From NCBI GenBank assembly GCA_025449935.1, contig JANWIJ010000023.1:1-64000 (forward strand): a stretch of DNA of 64,000 nt. Direction: 5' to 3'. The notes below the pieces were generated by a model. It did not search any database, was not told the origin of the DNA, and saw only the letters and a program-made list of their open reading frames with translations. How positions within the stretch are numbered: the first letter of the stretch is position 1; the number at the start of each line of letters is the position of its first letter. The translations under genes were made by a program, and so were the position numbers. Shown here piece after piece: positions 43,497 to 52,035 of the stretch. Origin of the DNA: Chitinophagaceae bacterium. GTDB lineage: Bacteria; Bacteroidota; Bacteroidia; Chitinophagales; Chitinophagaceae.

Positions 43497-44530
43497 CTGA
43501 CAACTTTATAAGTCGTTTTCTGGTAATAGGTTTCTCCCGGCCGCAAAACGGTATCCGGGAAATGAGGAATATTAACAGCGTTGGGGTGTTTGTGTGTTTC
43601 CAGGCAGAAACCAGACAGCGGACCGTAACAGTTCCCGTATTTACCCTTTATCGCCGGGATCCATTTCCCGGAATAAAAATGCAGAACCGGTTCGGTAGAG
43701 AATACCTGTAACAGTAGTCCGGATTGAACCGACCTCGCTTCAGCAACCAGGCTGTTTTGGGGCTGATCAACCACAAAACTTTTATCATATTCTTCCACCT
43801 GCGGCAGTCTTTCGCCAATTGCATGAAACTCCCGGAAATCAAAAGCAGTATTGGCAACAGGCAGTTCTCTACCGGTTGCTACCAGTTGTCCATCCTGTTC
43901 CAGCATCGTTGAAGCAGGGATTCTAACCTCATGCGCTTCAATCGTTCCCTGTCCGTTATTTAAATTAAAATAACTGTGATGGGTAAGGTTAACAGGCGTG
44001 GGTTTATCACTTACAGCCGTGAATGCATAGCTCAATTCATTCCCATTTCTCAATTCAAACCGGATGACCGTTTCCAGGTTACCCGGGAAACCTTCTTCAC
44101 CATCGGGGCTTATGTATTTCAATTCAAGGAAAGGGCAGGGGGATTCACCCAGGCTCATTAATTGCCATACCTTTTTATCAAATCCTGTTGTGCCGCCGTG
44201 AAGATGATCATCGTTCCTGTTCTTTGAAAGAAAATATTTTTTACCGTCCAGTTCGAACTCCCCTTTCTTGATCCGGTTCGCGTAACGGCCTATCACTGCC
44301 CCAAACCACGGGTAGTTTTCCAGGTAACCGGCAGCCAGGTAACCGGATGGGTTTTCAAACCCCAATACTATATCATTTAGTTTTCCATCGTTGGCAGTTA
44401 TTTTGAAGGAAGTAATAATGGCGCCATAGTTCGTAATCGTGACTTCAGTTCCAGTTGCATTGCCCAGTGTGAACAAATAAATATCTTCACCGGAAGAATG
44501 AGTAAAACAAAACTGCTGGCTGATCTTCAT
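43493..44530 (-). CDS. galM: Aldose 1-epimerase (galactose mutarotase)
   Basis: 345 residues from the ATG at 44530; the longer frame to 44590 would overlap galK on the other strand. The catalytic residues are visible: His in NDDHLHGGTTGFDKKVW, His in VNLTHHSYFNLN and the general base Glu in SGFCLETHKHPNAVN. It interconverts alpha and beta anomers of galactose before GalK. Divergent from galK with a gap of 28 bases, so they share a control region. Confidence 0.93.
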   Translation of the reverse strand: MKISQQFCFTHSSGEDIYLFTLGNATGTEVTITNYGAIITSFKITANDGKLNDIVLGFENPSGYLAAGYLENYPWFGAVIGRYANRIKKGEFELDGKKYFLSKNRNDDHLHGGTTGFDKKVWQLMSLGESPCPFLELKYISPDGEEGFPGNLETVIRFELRNGNELSYAFTAVSDKPTPVNLTHHSYFNLNNGQGTIEAHEVRIPASTMLEQDGQLVATGRELPVANTAFDFREFHAIGERLPQVEEYDKSFVVDQPQNSLVAEARSVQSGLLLQVFSTEPVLHFYSGKWIPAIKGKYGNCYGPLSGFCLETHKHPNAVNIPHFPDTVLRPGETYYQKTTYKVVS

Positions 44531-44558
44531 GATAAATGAAAATAATACAATTTGAAAG

Positions 44559-45716
44559 ATGAAGGATAAGTTAATCAAAGAATTCCGCAATCGTTTTCAC
44601 AAAGAACCGGAACATTTTTTCTTTTGCCCCGGGCGAGTCAACCTGATCGGGGAGCACATTGATTACAACGGGGGCCGGGTAATGCCTTGTGCTATTTCAC
44701 TCGGAACTTACCTGCTGGTCAGTAAAAACATGGATAAAAAGTTGCGGTTCGAATGCCTGAATTTTCCCGAGACAGCTGTATTGCAGTTACAGACTTCTTA
44801 TTCAAAAACCGGTAAAGAATGGTTTAATTATCCGCTGGGGGTCGTCAACGAGCTGCTGAATGAAGGTCATGGTATTTCAGGTCTTGATATGCTTTTTTAT
44901 GGGGACCTTCCTGTAGCAGCGGGGTTATCCTCTTCTGCATCCATCGAAGTGCTGACTGCGTTTGCTCTTAATGAATTATTTGCGCTGGATATCAGCCGGA
45001 AAAATATTGTTATCCTGGCTAAAAAAGTGGAGAATGAATTTATTGGAGTCAGTTGCGGAATTATGGATCAGTTTGCCGTAGCCATGGGTAAAAGGGAAAA
45101 AGCGATATTGCTGAATTGTGATACGCTGGAGTATGAATATCTCCCGTTTGAAACAGGCAACTACATGCTGGTGATCATTAACAGCAATAAACAGCGTTCC
45201 CTCTCGGAATCGAAATACAACGAACGGTTTACTGAATGCGGCGCTGCGCTTAAACTGCTGAAACAAGAGCTGGATGTGCAGCACCTTTGTGATATTGACC
45301 CGGCTTCTTTTGAACTGAACAGGCACTTTGTCAACGACCCGGTACTTGAAAAAAGGGCATTGCATGTGGTCAGCGAAAACACAAGGGTGAAAGATGCCGC
45401 CGTGGCATTGCAATTGGGAGACCTGGAGCTTTTTGGGAAACTGATGTATTTATCTCACCAGTCATTGAAAGACTTGTATGAGGTGTCGGGCCACGAACTC
45501 GATACGATTGTGGATTTTTGCAAAGCGTATAAAGGCTGTATCGGCGCCCGGATGACAGGAGCGGGGTTTGGAGGCTGTGCTATCGCGTTGGTAGAAAAGC
45601 AACGGTTGGATGATTTCAGCGCAACGCTTTCCGTCTTTTACAAAGAGAGGATTGGTTATCTCCCCGAAATATTTGGTTCAGCGATATCGGATGGGGTCAG
45701 TGAACTCAAACTTTGA
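44559..45716 (+). CDS. galK: Galactokinase
   Basis: 385 residues. GHMP kinase motifs: the galactokinase signature GRVNLIGEHIDYNGGRVMPCAI, the ATP loop LPVAAGLSSSASIEV and MTGAGFGGCAIALVE. It phosphorylates galactose with ATP to give galactose 1-phosphate. galT and galE are not in the window. Its 3' end overlaps the convergent APH-type kinase gene by 11 bases. Confidence 0.94.
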   Translation: MKDKLIKEFRNRFHKEPEHFFFCPGRVNLIGEHIDYNGGRVMPCAISLGTYLLVSKNMDKKLRFECLNFPETAVLQLQTSYSKTGKEWFNYPLGVVNELLNEGHGISGLDMLFYGDLPVAAGLSSSASIEVLTAFALNELFALDISRKNIVILAKKVENEFIGVSCGIMDQFAVAMGKREKAILLNCDTLEYEYLPFETGNYMLVIINSNKQRSLSESKYNERFTECGAALKLLKQELDVQHLCDIDPASFELNRHFVNDPVLEKRALHVVSENTRVKDAAVALQLGDLELFGKLMYLSHQSLKDLYEVSGHELDTIVDFCKAYKGCIGARMTGAGFGGCAIALVEKQRLDDFSATLSVFYKERIGYLPEIFGSAISDGVSELKL

Positions 45717-46773
45717 ACTGGTAATTTTTATGTAAGAATTCTTCCAGTTGTTTCAGCAGCTCCAGCTGGTTGCTGGCCCTGTCAAAATTTTGTCCCGGGA
45801 AAGCACTTTTATAATAGCGGTCCCCGTCCAGGTAATCCGACAGGAACCTGAGTGCCTGCATATAGATCATCATTATTCCGGCGAAGTGCAGGTATTTTTT
45901 TTCAACAGCGGTCAGTTGTTGCTCCATTACTTCCAGGTACCCGGAAACAATCGCCTCGTAAAGGTCTTTGCGGATACAGATATCTGCCAGGTCGGTGCTG
46001 TTTTCATCCCGGCAACTTGCCATGGATCGGATCATATCACCTAAATCAGAGAAGATATACCCGGGCATAACGGTATCAAAATCCACGGGACAAATGATAT
46101 TCCCAGAATCCTCATCAAATAATACATTGCTGATCTTGGCATCATGATGCATGACCCGTTGGTGAAACTCCGGTGATTCCGTCAGCACATCAAACAGATT
46201 TACATAGTGCTCCCTCGCTTTTAATTCACTGACCAGGGGGGCCGATTGGATCAACCGTTCATAAAGTGTACTTTTTTGAGCAGCCTGGAACTGCCTGTAC
46301 CGGTAAGAAAGATTATGAAACGCAGGGATGCTGATGTGCAAACGGGAAAGTTGAAAATTCGCAAAACTCGCGGTAAACCTTCCAAAGGTTGCGGCTACCA
46401 TTTTTGCCATAGCCATGTTTTCCGCCACATCATGGGTGCGTGTTCCGGGAATAAATTCAAAAACCCTCCAGCAATGATCGCGGCTATCCTGAAAAAAATT
46501 CGCGCCGCCCGGAAAATATTTCAGCTCCGGCATGACAAAGGAACTTTGCTCTTCTTCCAGGTATTTGCACAACATTTCATAATTGGCCTGGATTTTCGCA
46601 GGTTCGGAAAAAATTTGATCATTGATACGCTGTAACAAAAAAGATATGCCCGTTCGCATACTGGTCACCTTATAGGACAGGTTAATCAGTCCGCCGGCAA
46701 TCGGTTGAACCGTGACCTCATGAAACGGGTTTACAAAGGCATCGAGTGCTTCCTGGTAAAGGGGAGATTTCAT
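45706..46773 (-). CDS. APH-type phosphotransferase (possible N-acetylhexosamine kinase)
   Basis: 355 residues. The kinase-like fold of the aminoglycoside phosphotransferase family is shown by the GGLINLSYKVTS nucleotide loop, the FLLQRIND Lys-equivalent strand, the Brenner motif RVMHHDAKISNVLFDE and the metal-binding ICPVDFDTVMPGYIFSDLGDMIRS. The HHDAKISNVLFD and VDFDTVMPG wording resembles NahK-type N-acetylhexosamine 1-kinases, which fits the neighbouring galK/galM genes. A true antibiotic resistance role is unlikely. Confidence 0.8.
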   Translation of the reverse strand: MKSPLYQEALDAFVNPFHEVTVQPIAGGLINLSYKVTSMRTGISFLLQRINDQIFSEPAKIQANYEMLCKYLEEEQSSFVMPELKYFPGGANFFQDSRDHCWRVFEFIPGTRTHDVAENMAMAKMVAATFGRFTASFANFQLSRLHISIPAFHNLSYRYRQFQAAQKSTLYERLIQSAPLVSELKAREHYVNLFDVLTESPEFHQRVMHHDAKISNVLFDEDSGNIICPVDFDTVMPGYIFSDLGDMIRSMASCRDENSTDLADICIRKDLYEAIVSGYLEVMEQQLTAVEKKYLHFAGIMMIYMQALRFLSDYLDGDRYYKSAFPGQNFDRASNQLELLKQLEEFLHKNYQFKV

Positions 46774-46850
46774 GGAAAAGATGAAATTACCATTAGCAAC
46801 TAATAAAAACGGCTACAATCGTTTGCGGGAAATTAGTTAAAGTGAATGGC

Positions 46851-47459
46851 CTAGTGAATCCTGTCTCCCCGAAGAGTGAGGGACTTTATGATCCCAGCCT
46901 CATACTCCAGCCATTGGGTCCAGCGTTTGCGGACTTTTTCCTTTTCAGTATACGTTTCAGCCAGTTCAATGAAAAGGGTATAATGCCCGGCTTCACTTTC
47001 CATGAAACGACGATAGAAATTTCGCAGGTATTCATCCTCCAGGCCTTCGCTCAGCCTTTTGAAGCGTTCGCAGCTCCGGGCTTCTATCAATGCCATAGTG
47101 AGTAATTGATCGAGAAATCTTCCTTCAAAATTTCCGCCCTTTTGCTGGAACTGCAGCAGTGAATTCACATACTCATCCTTCCGCTGCTTGCCCAGTTTCA
47201 GCTTCCGTTTGTTCAATTCACCGAGCACCATCCGGAAATGCCCCCATTCTTCTGTAACAATGGGGGAGAGCTCTGCCACCAGTTTCTCTTTATCACTGTA
47301 TCGCTGGATCAGCGTTATGCAGGAAGTAGCAGCTTTTTGCTCACAATAGGCATGATCTGTCAGGATATCCTCCAGTGATTTTTCAGCCAGGTTTACCCAG
47401 CGGGGATCCGTTGGCAACTGGAGTCCCAGTATATTTTTCGTATCCTGCGTCAGTTCCAT
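46851..47459 (-). CDS. miaE: tRNA-(ms2io6A)-hydroxylase MiaE
   Basis: 202 residues. A ferritin-like four-helix bundle with di-iron ligands: Glu in DHAYCEQKAATSC, ExxH in VTEEWGHFRMVL, Glu in ALIEARSCERF and ExxH in FMESEAGHYTLFIELAE. This spacing fits MiaE, which hydroxylates the isopentenyl side chain of the modified A37 in tRNAs. A TACTTTTG element ends 4 bases before the ATG, which suggests a leaderless transcript. Confidence 0.9.
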   Translation of the reverse strand: MELTQDTKNILGLQLPTDPRWVNLAEKSLEDILTDHAYCEQKAATSCITLIQRYSDKEKLVAELSPIVTEEWGHFRMVLGELNKRKLKLGKQRKDEYVNSLLQFQQKGGNFEGRFLDQLLTMALIEARSCERFKRLSEGLEDEYLRNFYRRFMESEAGHYTLFIELAETYTEKEKVRKRWTQWLEYEAGIIKSLTLRGDRIH

Positions 47460-47463
47460 CCCG

Positions 47464-47471
47464 CAAAAGTA
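47464..47471 (-). promoter_or_regulatory. TAnnTTTG -7 element directly upstream of miaE
   Basis: TACTTTTG on the minus strand is followed by CGGG and the ATG at 47459, so transcription would start at or next to the start codon. Confidence 0.5.
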
Positions 47472-47533
47472 AGTTAAGGACTGAAAATCAGTGGAAATGG
47501 GGCCATTTTAGGCTAAAAAAACTGCTTAAAGCC

Positions 47534-47564
47534 TTTGCTGGTAAGTTCGCCTGTCTTACCTTTG
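47534..47564 (+). promoter_or_regulatory. Promoter of rpsO
   Basis: TTTG (47534-47537), 19 bases, TACCTTTG (47557-47564): a full consensus match, 52 bases before the rpsO ATG. Confidence 0.82.
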
Positions 47565-47616
47565 CCGCCGAAATTACCGGATGACAAAAAAAGATGAAAT
47601 TCTAAAAAATTAAAAG

Positions 47617-47886
47617 ATGCCATTAACAAAAGAAAAAAAAGGAACTGTTTTAAAAACCTACGCTGGAAAAGAAACCAATACCGGTTCTATTGAAGGCCAG
47701 ATTGCCCTGCTGACTGAACGGATCAGTCAGATAAGCGGCCATTTACAGGAAAACAAAAAAGATTTCTCCACTCACCGCGGATTGATGCAACTGGTTGGTA
47801 AACGTAAACGTTTATTGAACTACCTGCAGAAACATAACCTGACTGGTTACCGCCAGTTGATCGAGAAACTCGGAATCAGGAAATAG
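47617..47886 (+). CDS. rpsO: 30S ribosomal protein S15
   Basis: 89 residues, the standard length. The S15 signature is clear: GSIEGQIALLTERISQISGHLQENKKDFSTHRGLMQLVGKRKRLLNYLQKH is one continuous conserved block (residues about 25-75), ending YRQLIEKLGIRK. It binds 16S rRNA early in 30S assembly. The gene order rpsO-pnp is as in E. coli, where both are autoregulated through their leaders. Confidence 0.97.
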   Translation: MPLTKEKKGTVLKTYAGKETNTGSIEGQIALLTERISQISGHLQENKKDFSTHRGLMQLVGKRKRLLNYLQKHNLTGYRQLIEKLGIRK

Positions 47887-47940
47887 TATACCCCGGCTCC
47901 CGGAAGGGATTTTGGGAAAGTCTTTAGCTCCGAAGTTTAA

Positions 47941-48162
47941 TCACAAAAATTGAATTTCACTATAGCAATTCCCAATGTCTGCCGGATGTTGGGAATAACT
48001 GTTTTTAAACTACCTGTTCTTTTGCATTTTTCCTGCCCTTTCCAACTGTCTAGCAAGATGACAGTACGATGGTAGTTTAATCCCAAAGGTGGTTCCTCAA
48101 AATTTTCCTTAATCAGGTTTGGATGGTGACTGAGTTCAGCTTCAAACTTCAAATTTTAAAAT
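47941..48162 (+). promoter_or_regulatory. Base-paired rpsO-pnp spacer, candidate pnp leader
   Basis: Within the 276-base gap several perfect inverted repeats occur: ATTCCCAA/TTGGGAAT (47968-47975 with 47989-47996), TTAAACTACC/GGTAGTTTAA (48005-48014 with 48071-48080) and, inside the latter, ACTGTC/GACAGT (48045-48050 with 48060-48065). No TAnnTTTG is seen close to pnp, so pnp probably depends on the rpsO promoter. The structure may be a processing or autoregulatory site, or a small decayed element. Confidence 0.5.
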
Positions 48163-50325
48163 ATGCTTTCACAACCTTTACAATCAAAATTTAATATACG
48201 GGATGGTCATGAAGTGATCATCGAAACAGGCCGTCTGGCCCGCCAGGCTGACGGTTCCGTAACTGTCCGCCAGGGCAATTGCATTATCCTCGCAACCGTA
48301 GTTGCCAATAAGGAACCAAAAGAAGGCCAGAGTTTTTTCCCGCTGTCAGTAGACTACCAGGAAAAATTCGCTTCGGCCGGACGTATTCCCGGTTCTTTCT
48401 TTAAAAGGGAAGCCCGGTTGAATGACTATGAAATCCTGACGTCCCGTTTAATCGACAGGGCGCTTCGTCCTTTATTCCCCGAAGATTATTTATGTGAAGT
48501 CCAGGTGCTGGTTACGCTAATCAGCAGCGACCCGGAAATAATGCCTGATGCCCTGGCCTGCCTGGCTGCATCTGCTGCTTTAGCCGTTTCTGATATTCCT
48601 ATCCAGGAAATTATTTCAGAGGTAAGGGTGGCCCGGATCGAAGGCCAATATGTGGTAAACCCCCTGCGCAGCGAATTAGCCAAAGCCGATTTTGATTTTA
48701 TCATTGCCGCTACTAACAAGAATATAATGATGGTGGAAGGCGAAGGACAGGAATGCCAGGAAGAAGATCTTATCCGGGCAATCGAAGTGGGACATGATGC
48801 TATCCGTGTACAGGTAAAGGCGCAGGAGGAACTGAGGACCTTAAAAGGTATTACTACCAAGCGGGAATATGCCAAGCCCCTTCATAATGAAGACCTGCGT
48901 GAAAGAGTAAATGCTTTTGCCAAAACGAAAGTATATGACGTTGCAAAAGGCGCCCTGGCCAAGCATGATCGTTCAGATAAATTCGCAGCTATCCAGGAAG
49001 AGCTGATGGAGTACCTGAAAAAGGAATTAATCAAGGAAGAAGATGGCAGTTTACCGGACGATGTAAAAAAATGGGCAAAGATCTATTATGCCGACCTGCA
49101 ATACTACGTGGTCAGGGATATGATCCTGAATGATAAAGTTCGTTTGGATGGCCGTAAACTTGACGAAGTCCGCCCGCTGAATATGGAAGTGGATGTACTG
49201 CCTTCACCGCATGGCGCCGCTTTGTTCACAAGAGGTGAAACCCAGTCGCTTACAACGGTTACCTTAGGAACTCCTTTGGATTCAACCCTGCTTGAAAGCG
49301 CTGCTGTTTCTGACTATTCAAAATTCTACCTGCATTATAATTTCCCTCCATTTTCTACCGGTGAGGTAAAGATGATGAGGGGCGTGGGCCGGCGTGAAGT
49401 TGGACATGGCAACCTGGCCATGCGTTCATTGAAAAAAATGATGCCGGGTGGAGATTTTCCGTATACGGTCCGGGTCGTGAGTGATATCCTGGAATCAAAC
49501 GGGTCTTCTTCGATGGCTACTGTTTGTGCGGGTTCAATGGCCCTGATGGATGCAGGGGTAGCTATTCCCAAACACGTTTCAGGTGTTGCAATGGGATTGA
49601 TCAGCAAAGACGGGCAATTTGCCGTACTAACGGATATATTGGGTGATGAAGATCACCTGGGGGATATGGACTTTAAAGTTACCGGTACCCGTGATGGTAT
49701 TTGTGGTGTGCAGATGGACATTAAGGTGGACGGGTTGAGCATGGATGTAATGCGCAAGGCATTGGCGCAGGCCAAAGCGGGCCGTTTGCATATCCTGGAT
49801 GCCATGTATGCCACCATTCCTGAAGCCAGGAATGATGTGAAACCGCATGCGCCAAGAATGGTGAAGCTGTTTATTGATAAAGAATTTATCGGTGCGGTTA
49901 TCGGGCCGGGTGGTAAAGTGATACAGGAGATACAGCGGGAAACAGCAACTACCATCAATCTGGAAGAGAAAAACAACATGGGCGAGATCAGTATTTTCAG
50001 TACCAATAAAGATGGTGTGGAAAGAGCGGTGTCGTGGATTAAAGGCATTGTAGCAGTACCACAGGTTGGCGATGTATATGAAGCCACCGTGAAATCAATC
50101 ATGCCATTCGGCGCATTTGTTGAATTCCTGCCTGGCAAACAGGGGCTGGTGCATATCAGTGAAGTTAGCTGGAAACGGTTGGAGACACTCGAAGGCATCG
50201 TGAAGGAAGGAGATGTGATGAAAGTGAAACTGATCGGTACAGATCCCAAGTCCGGGAAATTTAAATTATCAAGGAAGGTTTTGATACCAAAACCCGAGCG
50301 ACAAGATAAGCCTGCTGAAAACTAA
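48163..50325 (+). CDS. pnp: Polyribonucleotide nucleotidyltransferase (PNPase)
   Basis: 720 residues. Two RNase PH-like domains (first: RQGNCIILATVVANKEP, second: LFTRGETQSLTTVTLGTP and DILGDEDHLGDMDFKVTGTRDGICGVQMDIK, holding the catalytic Asp residues) flank an all-helical domain. A KH domain (AVIGPGGKVIQEIQRET) and an S1 domain (VYEATVKSIMPFGAFVEFLPGKQGLVHISEVSW) follow. It degrades RNA 3' to 5' with phosphate. Terminated at 50332-50358. Confidence 0.97.
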   Translation: MLSQPLQSKFNIRDGHEVIIETGRLARQADGSVTVRQGNCIILATVVANKEPKEGQSFFPLSVDYQEKFASAGRIPGSFFKREARLNDYEILTSRLIDRALRPLFPEDYLCEVQVLVTLISSDPEIMPDALACLAASAALAVSDIPIQEIISEVRVARIEGQYVVNPLRSELAKADFDFIIAATNKNIMMVEGEGQECQEEDLIRAIEVGHDAIRVQVKAQEELRTLKGITTKREYAKPLHNEDLRERVNAFAKTKVYDVAKGALAKHDRSDKFAAIQEELMEYLKKELIKEEDGSLPDDVKKWAKIYYADLQYYVVRDMILNDKVRLDGRKLDEVRPLNMEVDVLPSPHGAALFTRGETQSLTTVTLGTPLDSTLLESAAVSDYSKFYLHYNFPPFSTGEVKMMRGVGRREVGHGNLAMRSLKKMMPGGDFPYTVRVVSDILESNGSSSMATVCAGSMALMDAGVAIPKHVSGVAMGLISKDGQFAVLTDILGDEDHLGDMDFKVTGTRDGICGVQMDIKVDGLSMDVMRKALAQAKAGRLHILDAMYATIPEARNDVKPHAPRMVKLFIDKEFIGAVIGPGGKVIQEIQRETATTINLEEKNNMGEISIFSTNKDGVERAVSWIKGIVAVPQVGDVYEATVKSIMPFGAFVEFLPGKQGLVHISEVSWKRLETLEGIVKEGDVMKVKLIGTDPKSGKFKLSRKVLIPKPERQDKPAEN

Positions 50326-50331
50326 CGAACC

Positions 50332-50358
50332 AACCCCGGCCCATCTGCCGGGGTTTTT
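50332..50358 (+). terminator. Terminator of pnp
   Basis: Perfect 9-bp stem AACCCCGGC / GCCGGGGTT with a 6-nt loop, followed by TTTT. Confidence 0.92.
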
Positions 50359-50366
50359 TATTTTTG
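50359..50366 (+). promoter_or_regulatory. TAnnTTTG -7 element directly upstream of prmA
   Basis: TATTTTTG is followed by CATC and the prmA ATG at 50371, immediately after the pnp terminator. The -33 region would lie inside the terminator stem. Confidence 0.45.
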
Positions 50367-50370
50367 CATC

Positions 50371-51186
50371 ATGGGCAACCATATCCAGATCACCTTTACT
50401 GCACTCCAGCCTGAACAACAGGATATATTAATTGCGCACCTTGCTGAAGCGGGGTATGAAGGATTTGAAGAAGACAGGGATGAGCTAAAAGCATTTATTC
50501 CCGAAGCTTCTTACGACAGGAGCTTACTGAAAGAGTTTGCCTTCAAATACCAGGTGAGCTACCAGGAACAAAAAATTGAAGAGCAAAACTGGAATGCAAT
50601 ATGGGAATCAGGATTTCAACCGGTGGTCATCGGGGAGTTCGCGGGTATCAGGGCCGGGTTTCATCCTCCACTTGAAAATTTGGAGCACGAAATAGTTATT
50701 ACACCAAAGATGAGTTTTGGTACGGGTCATCATGCCACCACCTGCCTGATGATCCGCCAGATGCAGTCAATTGATTTTACAGGTCACACAGTTTTTGATT
50801 TTGGAACAGGTACAGGTATTCTTGCCATTCTTGCCGAAAAACTGGGTGCAGGGAAGGTGGTAGCCGTTGATCATGATGACTGGAGTATCAGCAATGCCGC
50901 CGACAACCTGGAAAGAAATAATTGCCGGAACATCATACTGGAAAAAGCCACCGGCATTACGGGCACCGATCCATATACAATAATTCTGGCTAATATAAAC
51001 CGGAACATCATACTGGAAAATTTTCCGGTACTTGTGGAGCGGCTTGCCCAAAACGGGGTTTTATTACTGAGTGGGTTGCTGGAAGAGGATGAACCTGATA
51101 TTCTTCTTGAAGCCAAAAAATATTCATTGCAGCTTGTTAAAAAAACGGTGGAAAATAACTGGATATGCCTAAGGTTTAGTTGTTAA
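50371..51186 (+). CDS. prmA: Ribosomal protein L11 methyltransferase
   Basis: 271 residues. A small N-terminal recognition domain is followed by a SAM-binding Rossmann domain with TPKMSFGTGHHATTCLMIRQM, motif I VFDFGTGTGILAILAEKLGA, AVDHDDW, and the IILANINRNII block in place of the usual NIL segment. It trimethylates L11. Its position after pnp and before plsY has no obvious functional link. Confidence 0.92.
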   Translation: MGNHIQITFTALQPEQQDILIAHLAEAGYEGFEEDRDELKAFIPEASYDRSLLKEFAFKYQVSYQEQKIEEQNWNAIWESGFQPVVIGEFAGIRAGFHPPLENLEHEIVITPKMSFGTGHHATTCLMIRQMQSIDFTGHTVFDFGTGTGILAILAEKLGAGKVVAVDHDDWSISNAADNLERNNCRNIILEKATGITGTDPYTIILANINRNIILENFPVLVERLAQNGVLLLSGLLEEDEPDILLEAKKYSLQLVKKTVENNWICLRFSC

Positions 51187-51237
51187 AATAATCTCAACCC
51201 CGTATTAATTTAATGCTATTAATCGTCGTTTTTTGAT

Positions 51238-51245
51238 TAATTTTG
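51238..51245 (+). promoter_or_regulatory. TAnnTTTG -7 element of plsY
   Basis: TAATTTTG, 22 bases before the ATG at 51268; -33 box unclear. Confidence 0.45.
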
Positions 51246-51267
51246 TGTTACGATTGATTAAGGCTCA

Positions 51268-51939
51268 ATGAACGAAATACTTCTAATAGTACTCGCATAT
51301 CTGATCGGCAGTATCCCTACCTCTGTTTGGGTAAGCCGGTATTTTTTTGATATAGACATCCGTGATTACGGAAGCGGCAATGCCGGCGCTACCAATACCT
51401 ACCGAGTACTGGGTCCCAAATGGGGAACTTTTGTGATGGTGGTGGATATGCTGAAAGGCGTGCTGGCAGTCAAGCTCGCTTTGCTGTTGCCCGCATATGC
51501 TGACAGTGAGATAAATCTCCAAAACCTGCAGACCGGTCTTGGACTGGCTGCTGTTATCGGTCATATATTTCCCATCTGGGCTGATTTTCGCGGTGGTAAA
51601 GGCGTGGCTACCCTGTTTGGCCTGGTGCTTGGCATTTCTCCCTGGACAGCATTAAGCTGTGTGGGTATTTTTATAGTGGTATTGTATCTCACCAGGTTTG
51701 TATCACTCAGTTCCATCCTGGCCAGCATTGCCTTCCCGGTTTTTATTCTTGTTATTTTTAACGTGGACAATCCTTTGTACCGCATTTTTGCCATTGCCGT
51801 GGCTTTGATGGTATTGCTGACACACCAGAAGAATATCGGCCGGTTGCTGAAAGGAAGCGAGAGCAAAGTGCCGATCTTAAAAAACCGTGACCGCCGCAGA
51901 CAGCGCCGGAGAGAAGAATCGGTGGACCGCCGGAATTGA
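51268..51939 (+). CDS. plsY: Glycerol-3-phosphate acyltransferase PlsY
   Basis: 223 residues, five to seven membrane helices. The three PlsY motifs are present: IRDYGSGNAGATNTYRVLG, FRGGKGVATLFG and LTHQKNIGRLLKGSE. It transfers acyl groups from acyl-phosphate to glycerol 3-phosphate, the first step of phospholipid synthesis. The C-terminus is unusually basic (KNRDRRRQRRREESVDRRN). Confidence 0.94.
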   Translation: MNEILLIVLAYLIGSIPTSVWVSRYFFDIDIRDYGSGNAGATNTYRVLGPKWGTFVMVVDMLKGVLAVKLALLLPAYADSEINLQNLQTGLGLAAVIGHIFPIWADFRGGKGVATLFGLVLGISPWTALSCVGIFIVVLYLTRFVSLSSILASIAFPVFILVIFNVDNPLYRIFAIAVALMVLLTHQKNIGRLLKGSESKVPILKNRDRRRQRRREESVDRRN

Positions 51940-51982
51940 GTAAACTCCAAAATTCTTACCTTAAAGGGGGAAAATAAGTGCC

Positions 51983-52005
51983 CATTATACAACCTTGGTA
52001 TAATG
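51983..52005. promoter_or_regulatory. Inverted repeat upstream of the M48 peptidase gene
   Basis: Perfect CATTATAC-N7-GTATAATG, 30 bases before the ATG at 52036; possible operator or mRNA hairpin. Confidence 0.35.
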
Positions 52006-52035
52006 ATTGAACATCCATATTAAAAAATAGCTAAC

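Noticed and set aside
45706-46773. Aminoglycoside resistance kinase
   Set aside because: The fold is shared, but motifs and neighbours favour a sugar kinase.
47937-48152. 71-codon minus-strand frame in the rpsO-pnp spacer
   Set aside because: No signal, domain or start context. The frame is explained by the inverted repeats; I treat the region as structured non-coding DNA, though a decayed element gene cannot be excluded.
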